Shown here: in pieces, positions 1 through 9,017 of the stretch
Position numbering within the stretch: position 1 is the stretch's first letter
Layout of the letters: every line of letters begins with the position of its first letter
Assembly: GCF_900156475.1 (NCBI RefSeq)
Contig: NZ_FTNR01000001.1
Span: 372,001 to 436,000 of the forward strand
DNA length: 64,000 nucleotides
Source of the DNA: Natronorubrum thiooxidans
Lineage (GTDB): Archaea > Halobacteriota > Halobacteria > Halobacteriales > Natrialbaceae
Direction: 5' to 3'
The notes under the pieces: model-generated
Told to the model about the DNA's origin: nothing
What the model saw: only the letters and a program-made list of their open reading frames with translations
Databases searched by the model: none
Program-made: the position numbers and the translations under genes

Positions 1-414
1 CGCCTGATCGAACACCTCGCGTGGAACGTCGTCGTTGCCACCGAAGCCGGAAAGGAGTCGTTTCTGGAGTTTGAGCGAGGCGTCGACGACAGCTTCGGGG
101 TCGTCCCACTCGACGTCGTCCATCTCGTAGGAGTGACCCTGATGGTCGCGCCAGCAGAAGACACAGCGCTCGTTACACCGCACGACGGGCGTCATCTGGA
201 TACAGCGATGGGACTCGATTCCATAATAGATGTTCTTGTAGCATTTTCCCTCGCCACGGATGGCGTTTGCCGTCCACCCACACGTTTGGGCGGCGGTGTG
301 GTTCTCGCTGTGATAATCTGGACTCGAGACCTGCATCGCACCGCCGTCGCCGTCGCCCTCGTTCTGTTCGGCGTCGGATCCGGCGTCGACGCCTGTCTCG
401 GCGGAATTGCTCAT
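1..414 (-). CDS. taw1: tRNA 4-demethylwyosine synthase Taw1 (TYW1), N-terminal part
   Basis: The gene runs off the left edge, so only the first 138 residues are present. A radical SAM cluster motif C-x3-C-x2-C is seen at Cys80, Cys84 and Cys87 (CNERCVFCW). It is preceded by a cysteine-containing N-terminal segment (TCGWTANAIRGEGKCYKN) typical of archaeal TYW1. The family uses SAM and pyruvate to build the tricyclic imidazopurine of wyosine at G37 of tRNA-Phe. The start is the ATG at 412-414, followed by a short acidic Asp/Gly-rich tail common in haloarchaeal proteins. Family assignment rests on the motif and its flanks; the C-terminal half cannot be checked. Confidence 0.85.
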   Translation of the reverse strand, partial: MSNSAETGVDAGSDAEQNEGDGDGGAMQVSSPDYHSENHTAAQTCGWTANAIRGEGKCYKNIYYGIESHRCIQMTPVVRCNERCVFCWRDHQGHSYEMDDVEWDDPEAVVDASLKLQKRLLSGFGGNDDVPREVFDQA

Positions 415-466
415 GTTGCCCCCGATTGGGTGGGCGCGGACAAAAGCCGTGTGGTGTGGGTTTGGG

Positions 467-769
467 TTACTCGCCGTTCGATTTGTGCGGGAGCTCGCCC
501 GGTTCGGCGGGCTCGTCGTCCTCGGTCGTCACCTCGCGCTCGAAGCCGTACAGGACCAGCCCCGTGTTGGCGGTCAGGAGAACGCCGGTCATCGGGGCTG
601 TCGGGACGAACAGATACAGCCCGACGCCAACTGCGAAGGTCCCCGCCACGAGCACGGCCCACAACAGCGGCCGCGAGACGTCGACTCGCATCGCATCCCA
701 GTAGGTCACGCCAAAGAGACCGACCGTCGCCACGAGTCCGAAGACGGCGACGAGGACAGCAGCTACCAT
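467..769 (-). CDS. small haloarchaeal membrane protein, function unknown
   Basis: This is a 100-residue protein with three likely membrane segments (about residues 2-22, 35-54 and 57-75) and a short acidic cytoplasmic tail. It is transcribed in the same direction as taw1, with 52 bp between them. I recognise no catalytic motif. The hydrophobic pattern, the acidic tail and its position support a real gene rather than a chance ORF; the overlapping frame on the same strand (411-773) gives an arginine-rich product and was discarded. Function is unknown. Confidence 0.65.
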   Translation of the reverse strand: MVAAVLVAVFGLVATVGLFGVTYWDAMRVDVSRPLLWAVLVAGTFAVGVGLYLFVPTAPMTGVLLTANTGLVLYGFEREVTTEDDEPAEPGELPHKSNGE

Positions 770-840
770 ACACGGTGGTTAGCCGGCGAAAAGAAAAGCG
801 TTCTGCGTCTCACACGGATTCGATCGAGTCCTCCCACCGC

Positions 841-1524
841 CTACGCCGTTCCGCGGACCTGCTCAAGCACGGCCAACGTTCCATCCGCGTGGGTCGCCTC
901 GAGCACTTCGTCGGCCGCGGTTTTGGCCATCTCGTCGGCGTTCGCGACGGCAAAGCTCCGGCCGACGGCGTCGAACGACGAGACGTCATTGATCGAGTCG
1001 CCGACGGCGACGGCTGCCTCGAGGTCGAACGAGACGTGGTCGGCGATCGTTTCGAGGCCGTCGCCTTTCGTCGGGGTCGTATCCTTGACGTGGTAGGCGT
1101 AGCCGGTGTCGATCACCTCGAGGCCGTGTTTCGCAGCGATCTCGCGCAATGGCTCGATGGGCTGCTCGAGATTGATGGCGATCTCGGTTTCCCGCCAGCG
1201 ATTAACAGTGTCTTCTGTGCCCCAGCCGAGCGTGTAGCCGGCGGCGCGGTACTCCTCGGTGACGGCCTGGGCGGCCTCGCGATCGGCGGTAAAGAAGACG
1301 TCGTCGCCGGTGTAGACGACGCCGCCGTTTTCGGCGACGACGAGTTCCGGAATCCCGGTGAAATGACAGAGTGCGACGGGGTAGGGAAACGCCTTCCCGG
1401 TCGCGATCACGACGGGTGCCTCCCACTCGCGGATGGGGTCGAAGATGCGCGGGTCGATACCCCACCCGTCGGGCCGGGTCAGCGTGCCGTCGATGTCGAG
1501 CACGAGCGGCGGATCGGCAGTCAT
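841..1524 (-). CDS. phosphoglycolate phosphatase, HAD superfamily (archaeal type)
   Basis: A 227-residue HAD phosphatase. The nucleophile motif LDIDGTLT has Asp10 and Asp12; a conserved Lys follows in PTKGDGL, and the C-terminal motif GDSINDVSSF supplies Mg-binding acids. The C2-type cap insertion sits between. Archaeal enzymes of this type hydrolyse 2-phosphoglycolate. A GTG nine bases upstream could also start translation, but the ATG at 1522-1524 is closer to the family N-terminus. It is followed downstream by the small membrane protein. The HAD fold is certain; the exact substrate is by family analogy. Confidence 0.85.
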   Translation of the reverse strand: MTADPPLVLDIDGTLTRPDGWGIDPRIFDPIREWEAPVVIATGKAFPYPVALCHFTGIPELVVAENGGVVYTGDDVFFTADREAAQAVTEEYRAAGYTLGWGTEDTVNRWRETEIAINLEQPIEPLREIAAKHGLEVIDTGYAYHVKDTTPTKGDGLETIADHVSFDLEAAVAVGDSINDVSSFDAVGRSFAVANADEMAKTAADEVLEATHADGTLAVLEQVRGTA

Positions 1525-1597
1525 AGCCGTCACTCGAGCGTTCCGTCACCTAAAGGAGTCGGTTCACGGAAAGTGGCGGTGGCTCCTCGAGGCTCGT

Positions 1598-2671
1598 TCA
1601 GAGCGCGAGGTAGCCCGCGTTGGGGAGGAGCCCGAGCAGATAGAGGATGCCGAGGAGGAACATGAAGATCGCGATCGCCATCGCCGGCGGGTCGACGTGG
1701 GTCCCGGAGTGGGAGTAGAACATGCGCTGGGTCACTTCGGCGAACAGGCCACTGATCGCGCCGAACGCGCCGGCGGCGAGTAACGCGACCGGCTCGCTCC
1801 CGATGACGGGCATCGCGAGAATCGCCCCCACCGCGCCGAGCAGCGTGATGTGGTGTGTGACAGGGATCTTCTCGACGCCGAGGTTGAGAAACAGCAGGCT
1901 GATCGCGGAGATCGCATAGCCCATGAAGATGCTTCCCGTCTCGAGCCAGATGTAGCCGCCGAGGACGCCACCGATGAGGCCGATGGTGACGATGCCGGAC
2001 CACTTGTACTGGTGGGGCAGCCACGGTTCGGTCGCCAGTCGGTTGGTCTCGGTGCCGCCATCTGTTGCCATGCGTTTCTCACCGCGCTCGAACGGCGACA
2101 TGTCGAGAATGCCTTCGCCGGCGATCGTGCCGACGAGCGGATACCCGAACGCGATTCGGGCTAGAAACGCCGTCGCGACGACCGACAGCGCGATGTTGTC
2201 TGTCGGGAAGCCGACGCCGTTCATGACCTGGGTGATGAGCATCCCGGCTGCGCCGAAGACCGCACCGACGGCAAGGATGTCGGGTTTGGTCCCGAACGCA
2301 TAGAGGATGTTCTTCCCGAAGTGGTAGTCCCAGCCGGCGGGCTCCATCTCAGGGTATTTTCGGCCGGCGTAGGCCGTCGCGGCGACACCGCCGGCGAAGG
2401 CGACGTGCGGACCGGTCACCATCCCGAATCCGATTACGCCGGTGATATCTGCGGCGAGTCCACCGGTTTCGACGGCCTCGAGCGTGCCGAGTTCTCGCTG
2501 GAGGATCGCGACGCCTTCGCCGAGGAAAACGACAAAGCCCGTAAAGATGAACGCGGGCAGCGCACCGATCGCCGCGCCGAACGCGCCACCGGCGAGGGCG
2601 GCGATCAACAGGAGCAGGAACTGTTCGACCTCCAGCCCGATGACCGGGAGCTGCAGGAGTGCCTGAAACAT
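1598..2671 (-). CDS. polytopic membrane protein of the glycerol operon, putative glycerol transport protein
   Basis: A 357-residue protein with about eight to ten hydrophobic, glycine-rich membrane segments and one central hydrophilic loop (about residues 193-220). It starts 3 bp after the glpK stop codon on the same strand, so it is almost certainly co-transcribed with glpK. In Haloferax a membrane protein encoded next to glpK has been discussed as a putative glycerol facilitator, and this protein looks like its counterpart. It shows no NPA box of the MIP/aquaporin GlpF family, so if it moves glycerol it belongs to a different fold. Transport is inferred from position only. Confidence 0.7.
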   Translation of the reverse strand: MFQALLQLPVIGLEVEQFLLLLIAALAGGAFGAAIGALPAFIFTGFVVFLGEGVAILQRELGTLEAVETGGLAADITGVIGFGMVTGPHVAFAGGVAATAYAGRKYPEMEPAGWDYHFGKNILYAFGTKPDILAVGAVFGAAGMLITQVMNGVGFPTDNIALSVVATAFLARIAFGYPLVGTIAGEGILDMSPFERGEKRMATDGGTETNRLATEPWLPHQYKWSGIVTIGLIGGVLGGYIWLETGSIFMGYAISAISLLFLNLGVEKIPVTHHITLLGAVGAILAMPVIGSEPVALLAAGAFGAISGLFAEVTQRMFYSHSGTHVDPPAMAIAIFMFLLGILYLLGLLPNAGYLAL

Positions 2672-2674
2672 CGG

Positions 2675-4210
2675 TTACTCCTCCGTCGCCCAGTTCAGTG
2701 AGCGCTCGACGGCCTCGCTCCAGCGATCGTATCGCTTGTCAGCCGTTTCTCTGCCCATCTCCGGCTCGAACTCGCGGTCGATCTGCCAGTTGTCGCGCAG
2801 GCTGTCGACGTCATCCCAGTAGCCGACGGCGAGGCCGGCCGCGTAGGCCGACCCCAGTGCCGTCGTCTCGTCGACGACCGGGCGGACGATCTCCGAGTCG
2901 ATGATGTCCGACTGGAGCTGACAGAGGTAGTTGTTCTTGACCGCGCCGCCGTCGACTTTCAGGCTCGTCATCTCGATGCCCGAATCGGCCTCCATCGCCT
3001 CCGCGACGTCACGCGTCTGGAAGGCAATCGACTCGAGGGTCGCCCGAACGACGTGTTCTTTCCGGGTGCCGCGAGTCATCCCGACGATGGTGCCGCGTGC
3101 GCGCTGATCCCAGTGGGGCGCGCCGAGGCCAGTAAAGGCCGGGACGACGTAGACGCCGTCGGTCGAATCGACGCTACGGGCGAGTTCCGCGGTCTCGGAG
3201 GGGTCGTCGATCAACGACATGTCCTCGAGCCACTCGATCGCCGCGCCGGTGATGAAGATCGAGCCCTCGAGGGCGTACTGGACGTCTTCACCCGAGCGCT
3301 GGAAGCCGATCGTCGTCAGGAGGCCGTGGTCGCTCTCGACGGCCTCGTTGCCGGTATTCATGAGGAAAAACGACCCCGTGCCGTAGGTGTTCTTGGCGTC
3401 CCCAGCGTCGAAACAGGTCTGGCCGAACAGAGCTGCCTGCTGATCGCCGAGTGCGCCGGCGACGGGCACTTCGGCCTCGAGGAATCCTTCGGTATCGGTC
3501 GTCCCGTAGGTGTCTTCGTCACTCGAGGGTCGCACCTCGGGCAACATCGCCTCGGGGATCGAGAACTCCGCGAGGAGTTCGTCGTCCCACTCGAGGTCGT
3601 GGATGTTGTAGAGCATCGTCCGCGAGGCGTTCGTCACCTCGGTGATGTGGTTGCCCGTGAGGTTGTAGATCAGCCAGGTGTCGATCGTCCCAAAGAGCAC
3701 CTCGCCTTTCTCCGCGCGGTCACGGATATCGTCCGGCCGCGATCGCTCGAGTTTGATCGGGTCGGCGTTGTCGAGCAGCCACTCCGCTTTCGTCGCCGAA
3801 AAGTAGGCGTCGGCCTCGAGGCCGGTCTTCTCGCGGATGGTGTCGACCATGCCGTCGGCCTCGAGGGCCTCGACGCGGTCGGTCGTGCGCCGGTCCTGCC
3901 AGACGATCGCGTTGTGGACCGGCCGACCCGTGTCAGCGTCCCACAGCAGCGTCGTTTCGCGCTGGTTGGTCACGCCAATCGCCTCGAGCTGGTCGGGACC
4001 GATCCCCGCCTGCCCGAGTGCCTGCGTGATGACGGCTTTGGTGTTTTCCCAGATCTCCCGCGGATCGTGTTCGACCCAGCCGGGTTCTGGATATACCTGT
4101 TCGTGTTTTTCGTATGCGTTCGCGACGACTTGCCCGCCGTGGTCGAATACGATAAAGCGTGTGCCAGTCGTCCCCTGGTCTACCGCACCGACGTATGTCT
4201 GTGCTGTCAT
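2675..4210 (-). CDS. glpK: glycerol kinase
   Basis: A full-length 511-residue FGGY-family kinase that phosphorylates glycerol to sn-glycerol 3-phosphate with ATP. The N-terminal phosphate-binding motif DQGTTGTRF (residues about 11-19) and the family regions GVTNQRETTLLWD, NAIVWQDRR and KVDGGAVKNNYL are visible. It is divergent from glpABC, with the promoter region 4211-4519 between them, and is followed at once by a membrane protein. Haloarchaea take up glycerol released by Dunaliella and use GlpK plus the GlpABC dehydrogenase as the main catabolic route. Confidence 0.97.
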   Translation of the reverse strand: MTAQTYVGAVDQGTTGTRFIVFDHGGQVVANAYEKHEQVYPEPGWVEHDPREIWENTKAVITQALGQAGIGPDQLEAIGVTNQRETTLLWDADTGRPVHNAIVWQDRRTTDRVEALEADGMVDTIREKTGLEADAYFSATKAEWLLDNADPIKLERSRPDDIRDRAEKGEVLFGTIDTWLIYNLTGNHITEVTNASRTMLYNIHDLEWDDELLAEFSIPEAMLPEVRPSSDEDTYGTTDTEGFLEAEVPVAGALGDQQAALFGQTCFDAGDAKNTYGTGSFFLMNTGNEAVESDHGLLTTIGFQRSGEDVQYALEGSIFITGAAIEWLEDMSLIDDPSETAELARSVDSTDGVYVVPAFTGLGAPHWDQRARGTIVGMTRGTRKEHVVRATLESIAFQTRDVAEAMEADSGIEMTSLKVDGGAVKNNYLCQLQSDIIDSEIVRPVVDETTALGSAYAAGLAVGYWDDVDSLRDNWQIDREFEPEMGRETADKRYDRWSEAVERSLNWATEE

Positions 4211-4519
4211 TAGTGGTCACCCGTGTGTTACTGCTCACGCGACGTCTTTATCGACGGTCGCATGCTACTGGTAAACAATTTTGACGATCATTATAAATGT
4301 TCCTGTAAGTGTAATAGCCCCATTATATTGCTCTAACAATATTACGGCTATCTCTTCAAAACAGCCGAGTGGTTCACCCGGAAATCGTCGTTTCATCGGA
4401 AATAGGGGCCGAACTGTCGTCAGAGAATGTGTGATGTTCTCACTCATGTTCATTTGTTATGGGCGTTGATGGAGCGTCGATAAAATAAAGAGCAGGGAGA
4501 ACGAGGTACGAACCAAGGG
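4211..4519. promoter_or_regulatory. divergent promoter region between glpK and glpA
   Basis: A 309-bp gene-free, AT-rich stretch. The same core element CGTCGATAAA occurs facing each gene: on the plus strand at 4475-4484 before glpA, and on the minus strand at 4247-4256 before glpK. Each copy lies about 36-46 bp upstream of its start codon. This matches archaeal TATA/BRE placement and suggests matched promoters for the two arms of glycerol catabolism. The central part (about 4262-4440) is AT-rich and may hold regulator sites; the short ORFs there have no coding support. Confidence 0.6.
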
Positions 4520-6223
4520 ATGACAACCCACACTGACGTCCTCGTTCTCGGCGGCGGGTCGACCGGCTGTGGCATCGCCAGGGATCTGGCGATGCGCGGC
4601 CTCGAGGTGACCCTCGTCGAACGGGGCAATCTGACGGAGGGGACGACGGGCCGGATGCACGGGCTCTTACACAGCGGGGGCCGATACGCCGTCTCCGATC
4701 AGGCGAGCGCGAGAGAGTGTATCGAGGAAAACGAAATCCTCCGGGAGATCGCCGGCCACTGCGTCGAAGCGACCGGCGGCCTGTTCGTCCAGCGACCCGA
4801 GGACTCGGACGACTACTTCCAGGAGAAACTCGAGGGCTGTCGCGAGTGTGGCATTCCCGCGCGCGTTCTCTCGGGACGGGAAGCGCGCGAGATCGAACCC
4901 TATCTCGCAGACGACGTCAAACGCGCGATCGAGGTTCCCGACGCCGCGGTCGATCCGTTCCGACTCTGCGTGGCGAACGCGATCGACGCCGAAACCCACG
5001 GTGCACGCATCGAGACCCACGCCGAGGTGATCGACCTCCTGCGTGATGGCGACGACATCCACGGCGTGGAAGTGCGCCACGAGTCTGGGCCAGGCAAACG
5101 AACCCACACCGTCGCCGGCACGACTGAGGAGATCACGGCCGACTACGTCGTCAACGCGACGGGCGCGTGGGCCGGCCAGATTGGAAACATGGCCGACCTC
5201 GAGATCGAAGTCCGCCCGTCGAAGGGTGTCATGACGATCATGAACGTCCGGCAGGTCGACACCGTCATCAACCGCTGTCGGCCGAAAGGCGACGCCGACA
5301 TCATCGTCCCCCACGAGACGACGGCGATCCTCGGCACCACCGACGAGGAGGTCGACGATCCGGACGACTACCCCGAAGAGCAGTGGGAAGTCGACCAGAT
5401 GATCGACACCCTCTCGGAACTCGTCCCGATCCTCTCGGAGGCGCGGACGATCCGCTCCTTTTGGGGTGTTCGCCCGCTGTACGAGCCGCCGGGAACTGGC
5501 ACCACGGACCCGACGGACATCACGCGGGAGTTCTTTTTGCTCGATCACGCCGAGCGCGACGGCGTCTCCGGCATGTCCACCATCGTCGGCGGGAAGCTGA
5601 CGACCTACCGCGCGATGGCCGAAGAGATCGCCGACCACGTCTGTGACAAACTCGGCGTGCGTGCCTCGTGTGCCACCGCGGACGAACCGCTTCCCGGCAG
5701 CGAGACTATCGAGACCCTCGAGGCCGGCATGGACGACTTCGGGCTGCGCTCGCCGGTCGCCCGCCGGAGCAAACAGCGCCTCGGCAGTCGCGCAAGCGAG
5801 GTGCTCGACACCGACGCGGCGAATCCGGTCGTCTGCCAGTGTGAGGGTGTTACGCGCGCGGAGATTCAGGACGCAATCACCCAGTCGGGAACGGATCTGA
5901 ACGCGGTCCGCATCCGTACCCGCGCCTCGATGGGCAACTGTCAGGGCGGCTTCTGCTGTCAGAATATGGCGAACGAGCTTCACCCCGAGTACGACGAGGA
6001 GACCGTCCGGGCAGCGCTCGACGAACTGTTTCAGGAGCGCTGGAAGGGCGAACGCCACGCCCTGTGGGGTGAACAGCTCTCGCAGGCGATGCTCAACTAC
6101 GCCCTGCACGCGACGACGATGAACCGCGACCGCGACCCCGCAAGCGAGTCGGGTGACCTCGAGTACGCGGCGTTCGACAGCGGTCGGCAGACGCCCCAGC
6201 GGCGTGCCGACGGGGGGAACTGA
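4520..6223 (+). CDS. glpA: anaerobic-type glycerol-3-phosphate dehydrogenase subunit A
   Basis: A 567-residue FAD-dependent catalytic subunit oxidising sn-glycerol 3-phosphate to dihydroxyacetone phosphate. The FAD-binding motif GGGSTGCG is at residues about 10-17. After the DAO domain comes a BFD-like iron-sulfur region with Cys439-x-Cys441 (VCQCEG) and Cys474-x4-Cys479-Cys480 (NCQGGFCCQ). The start ATG at 4520 lies about 36 bp after a TATA-like box. One base separates its stop from the glpB start, so glpA-glpB-glpC form an operon. It corresponds to GpdA1 of Haloferax, the route required there for growth on glycerol. Confidence 0.96.
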   Translation: MTTHTDVLVLGGGSTGCGIARDLAMRGLEVTLVERGNLTEGTTGRMHGLLHSGGRYAVSDQASARECIEENEILREIAGHCVEATGGLFVQRPEDSDDYFQEKLEGCRECGIPARVLSGREAREIEPYLADDVKRAIEVPDAAVDPFRLCVANAIDAETHGARIETHAEVIDLLRDGDDIHGVEVRHESGPGKRTHTVAGTTEEITADYVVNATGAWAGQIGNMADLEIEVRPSKGVMTIMNVRQVDTVINRCRPKGDADIIVPHETTAILGTTDEEVDDPDDYPEEQWEVDQMIDTLSELVPILSEARTIRSFWGVRPLYEPPGTGTTDPTDITREFFLLDHAERDGVSGMSTIVGGKLTTYRAMAEEIADHVCDKLGVRASCATADEPLPGSETIETLEAGMDDFGLRSPVARRSKQRLGSRASEVLDTDAANPVVCQCEGVTRAEIQDAITQSGTDLNAVRIRTRASMGNCQGGFCCQNMANELHPEYDEETVRAALDELFQERWKGERHALWGEQLSQAMLNYALHATTMNRDRDPASESGDLEYAAFDSGRQTPQRRADGGN

Positions 6224-6224
6224 G

Positions 6225-7514
6225 ATGGCCATCGAAGACGACGTCCTCGTTCTCGGCGGCGGGCTCGCCGGGACGACGGCGGCCCTCGCCGCGGCGGACC
6301 AAGACGTGCAGGTTCGACTCGTGACGCACAAACAGAGCACGCTGCGCCACGCCAGCGGGCTGATCGACGTGCTCGGCTACACGCCCGCGGGGGACGGCCC
6401 GCTCGTCGACCCCTTCGACGCCCTCTCCGATCTCCCTGACGGCCACCCCTACGAGCGCGTCGGAGTCGAGGCCGTCCGCGAGGCGCTCTCGTTTTTCGAC
6501 GACGTTGCGGGCGAGGCGTACGCCGGCGCACACACGGGCGCGAACGCACTCGTCCCGACCCACGGTGGCACGGTCAAACCGACCGCGCGCTACCCGGCTT
6601 CGACGGCCGCCGGGCTGGCGAGCGACGACCGAGACACGCTGCTGGTCGGCTTCGAGACCCTCCCGGATTTCGAGGCCCCACTGGCTGCAGCCCACCTCGA
6701 GGCCGCCGGCGTGCCGTTTACGGCTCGAGGCGTCACGCTGTCGTTCCCCGGTATCGTCCGCGACGACGCGAAGGTGACGCGGTATGCCCACCTGCTCGAC
6801 CAGAACGAATCCGTCTCGACGGGCGCGGGCGAAACCGGCGCGCGCGAGGCGCTCGCTGCGGCCGTCGAGGCCCACGTAGAGGACGAGTCTCGAGTCGGCT
6901 TCCCCGCAATCTTGGGCGACGAGCACGCCGCCGAAGTGCGTGCCGACCTCGCGGACGCCCTCGGCGTCGACGTCTTCGAAGTCCCAATGGGGCCGCCCAG
7001 CCTGCCGGGACTGCGACTCGAGGATTTACTCTACGATGCACTCGAGGATGCGGGCGTGCGGGTGACCTCGGGCGTGCCGGTGGTCGAGTACGAGACGGGC
7101 ACGGACGGCGACCGAATCGATCACGTCGTCGTCGACCGCACCGGCTCGAAACTCCCCCACCGCGCCGACCAGTACGTCCTCGCGACGGGCGGACTCGTCG
7201 GCAAGGGCGTCCGTTCGGAACGCGAGCGGGTGTACGAACCGCTCTTCGACTGTCACGTTCCCCACGCCGCCGACCGCTACGACTGGTTCGTCGACGACGT
7301 CTTCGGCGACCAGCCCTACGCGCGCTTCGGCCTGCGCGTCGACCGTGAGTTGCGACCGCTGACCGCCGACGACGAGCCGGAGTTTTCGAACCTGCGCGCG
7401 GCTGGGGCGGTTCTGAGCGGCTACGACTTCGCGGCGGAGAAATCCGGCGGCGGCGTCTCGCTCGCGACGGGCTACGTCGCCGGGACACGCGCCGGCGAGG
7501 AGGGCGGCGAATGA
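6225..7514 (+). CDS. glpB: glycerol-3-phosphate dehydrogenase subunit B
   Basis: A 429-residue flavoprotein. The N-terminal Rossmann motif LVLGGGLAGTTAAL is visible, and a long FAD/NAD-binding-like fold follows, ending in an ATGYVAGTRAG segment. GlpB binds FMN/FAD and links GlpA to the membrane-anchored GlpC. I chose the ATG at 6225 because it follows the glpA stop by one base and gives the family N-terminus [13 protein letters not shown]; the longer reading frame starting at 6153 would overlap glpA heavily. It is co-transcribed with glpA and glpC. Confidence 0.94.
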   Translation: MAIEDDVLVLGGGLAGTTAALAAADQDVQVRLVTHKQSTLRHASGLIDVLGYTPAGDGPLVDPFDALSDLPDGHPYERVGVEAVREALSFFDDVAGEAYAGAHTGANALVPTHGGTVKPTARYPASTAAGLASDDRDTLLVGFETLPDFEAPLAAAHLEAAGVPFTARGVTLSFPGIVRDDAKVTRYAHLLDQNESVSTGAGETGAREALAAAVEAHVEDESRVGFPAILGDEHAAEVRADLADALGVDVFEVPMGPPSLPGLRLEDLLYDALEDAGVRVTSGVPVVEYETGTDGDRIDHVVVDRTGSKLPHRADQYVLATGGLVGKGVRSERERVYEPLFDCHVPHAADRYDWFVDDVFGDQPYARFGLRVDRELRPLTADDEPEFSNLRAAGAVLSGYDFAAEKSGGGVSLATGYVAGTRAGEEGGE

Positions 7515-7589
7515 CCGCTGATCGACACAGTGTGCGATCGAGCGACTCGAGCAATAAATCGAGTGCGAGCGGCCGAAACAGGTGATTTC

Positions 7590-9017
7590 ATGAGCGACGC
7601 AGAACACCCGACCGACGACGGTGCACCGGGCGACTACCCAATCGACGACAGCGTATCGAGCGACGACGAGTTCGAACCGATTCAGGTCTTCCCCGAGGCC
7701 GAGGAGATGGATCTCCGGCCGGGAGCCGACAACTGTTATAAGTGTTCGACCTGCGACACCAACTGTCCCGTCGCCGAGGTCGACGACGAGTTCCCCGGCC
7801 CGAAGTTCCAGGGGCCCGAACAGTGGCGACTCAAGCGCCAAGAGGATCACGACATCGACGACTCCGTGATGAAGTGTTCGAATTGCATGCGCTGTGATAG
7901 CGCCTGCCCCTCCGAGGTCCCGCTCTCGCAGATGCACAACACGGCCCGGGGGGAGTACGTCGACGAGCACATGAACAAACTCTCTCGAGAGTACATCCGC
8001 AACCGAATCCTGGCGAACTACCGGCGACTCGCGCCGCTGGCCGCAGCCTTCCCCCGGACGGCGAACTTCGTGATGGGGTTGTCGGTCACCCAGTGGATCG
8101 GCGAGAAGACGCTGGGAATCACGAGCGAGCGGGAGTTCCCCGAGTTCGCGACCGAGACGTTCCGGGAGTGGTGGACGAAACGAGGTGGCAACGCCACCTC
8201 GAAACAGCGAGCGCAGGACGCGCGAGCACAGCGAGGTGATGCGAAGAGCCAGAGCGAGGACAAACGCATCGCCTACTTCCACGGCTGTTACTCGAACTAC
8301 AACACGCCCGAAGTCGCCAAGGCGCTCGTCCGCGTCTACGAACACTTCGGTTACGAGGTCATGGTCCCCGAGCAATCCTGTTCGGGAACGCCGATGTTCG
8401 CAAACGGCATGCTCGAGGACGCCCGTCGGGCCGCCGAGACGAACGTTCGCGAACTCGCAGCCGCAATCGAAGACGGGGCAGATATCATCGCCTCCTGTAG
8501 CTCCTGTTCGATGTCGATCCGCCAAGAGTACCCCGAACTGTTCGACTTCGAAGGGACCGACGACGTCGCCGCGAACACCTGGGACGCCGTCGAATACCTC
8601 CGCGTCCACGAAGATCTCGAGGGCGAACTCGAGGGCACCTCCCTCGAGGACGAGTCTTTTGCCTATCACGCACCGTGTCATTCACGTAACCAGGGCCTCG
8701 ATGGACAGACGATCGAAGTGCTAGGCGCAATCGATGGCATCGACGCACACGACGTCGGTGATTCCTGTTCGGGGATCTCCGGCACGTACGGCTGGAAGGA
8801 GGAGAACTACGAAACGTCGATGAAAATCGGCGAGGAAATGTTCGAGCACATGGACGACGCGCCCGCCGAGACTGGCCTGACGGAGTGTCCGACCTGCTCG
8901 ATGCAGATGGAACACGGCACCGGCTACGAGATCAAACACACTCTCGAGATCCTCGCGGCGGCGCTCGTGGGAACGGACCACGACGTGGACCAGCGCCGGG
9001 GCCAGGAGACGAGGTAG
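7590..9017 (+). CDS. glpC: glycerol-3-phosphate dehydrogenase subunit C (Fe-S, membrane-associated)
   Basis: A 475-residue protein with two ferredoxin-type cysteine clusters near the N-terminus (CYKCSTCDTNCP and CSNCMRCDSACP, residues about 50-110). Two CCG domains follow (QSCSGTPMF, then CHSRNQGL with DSCSGISGTYG). It passes electrons from GlpAB to the quinone pool. The ATG at 7590 is preceded by a GGTGA ribosome-binding site, unlike most leaderless genes here, which supports it as an internal operon gene and decides the start. The acidic N-terminal extension of about 35 residues is typical of haloarchaea. Confidence 0.94.
   Translation: MSDAEHPTDDGAPGDYPIDDSVSSDDEFEPIQVFPEAEEMDLRPGADNCYKCSTCDTNCPVAEVDDEFPGPKFQGPEQWRLKRQEDHDIDDSVMKCSNCMRCDSACPSEVPLSQMHNTARGEYVDEHMNKLSREYIRNRILANYRRLAPLAAAFPRTANFVMGLSVTQWIGEKTLGITSEREFPEFATETFREWWTKRGGNATSKQRAQDARAQRGDAKSQSEDKRIAYFHGCYSNYNTPEVAKALVRVYEHFGYEVMVPEQSCSGTPMFANGMLEDARRAAETNVRELAAAIEDGADIIASCSSCSMSIRQEYPELFDFEGTDDVAANTWDAVEYLRVHEDLEGELEGTSLEDESFAYHAPCHSRNQGLDGQTIEVLGAIDGIDAHDVGDSCSGISGTYGWKEENYETSMKIGEEMFEHMDDAPAETGLTECPTCSMQMEHGTGYEIKHTLEILAAALVGTDHDVDQRRGQETR

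Noticed and set aside
4265-4469. Two 62-codon ORFs on opposite strands in the glpK/glpA spacer
   Set aside because: They overlap each other in AT-rich promoter DNA and have unrelated, low-complexity products.
4667-6340. Long open frame on the minus strand across glpA
   Set aside because: It is a shadow of the real glpA frame in GC-rich DNA; its translation has no family motifs.
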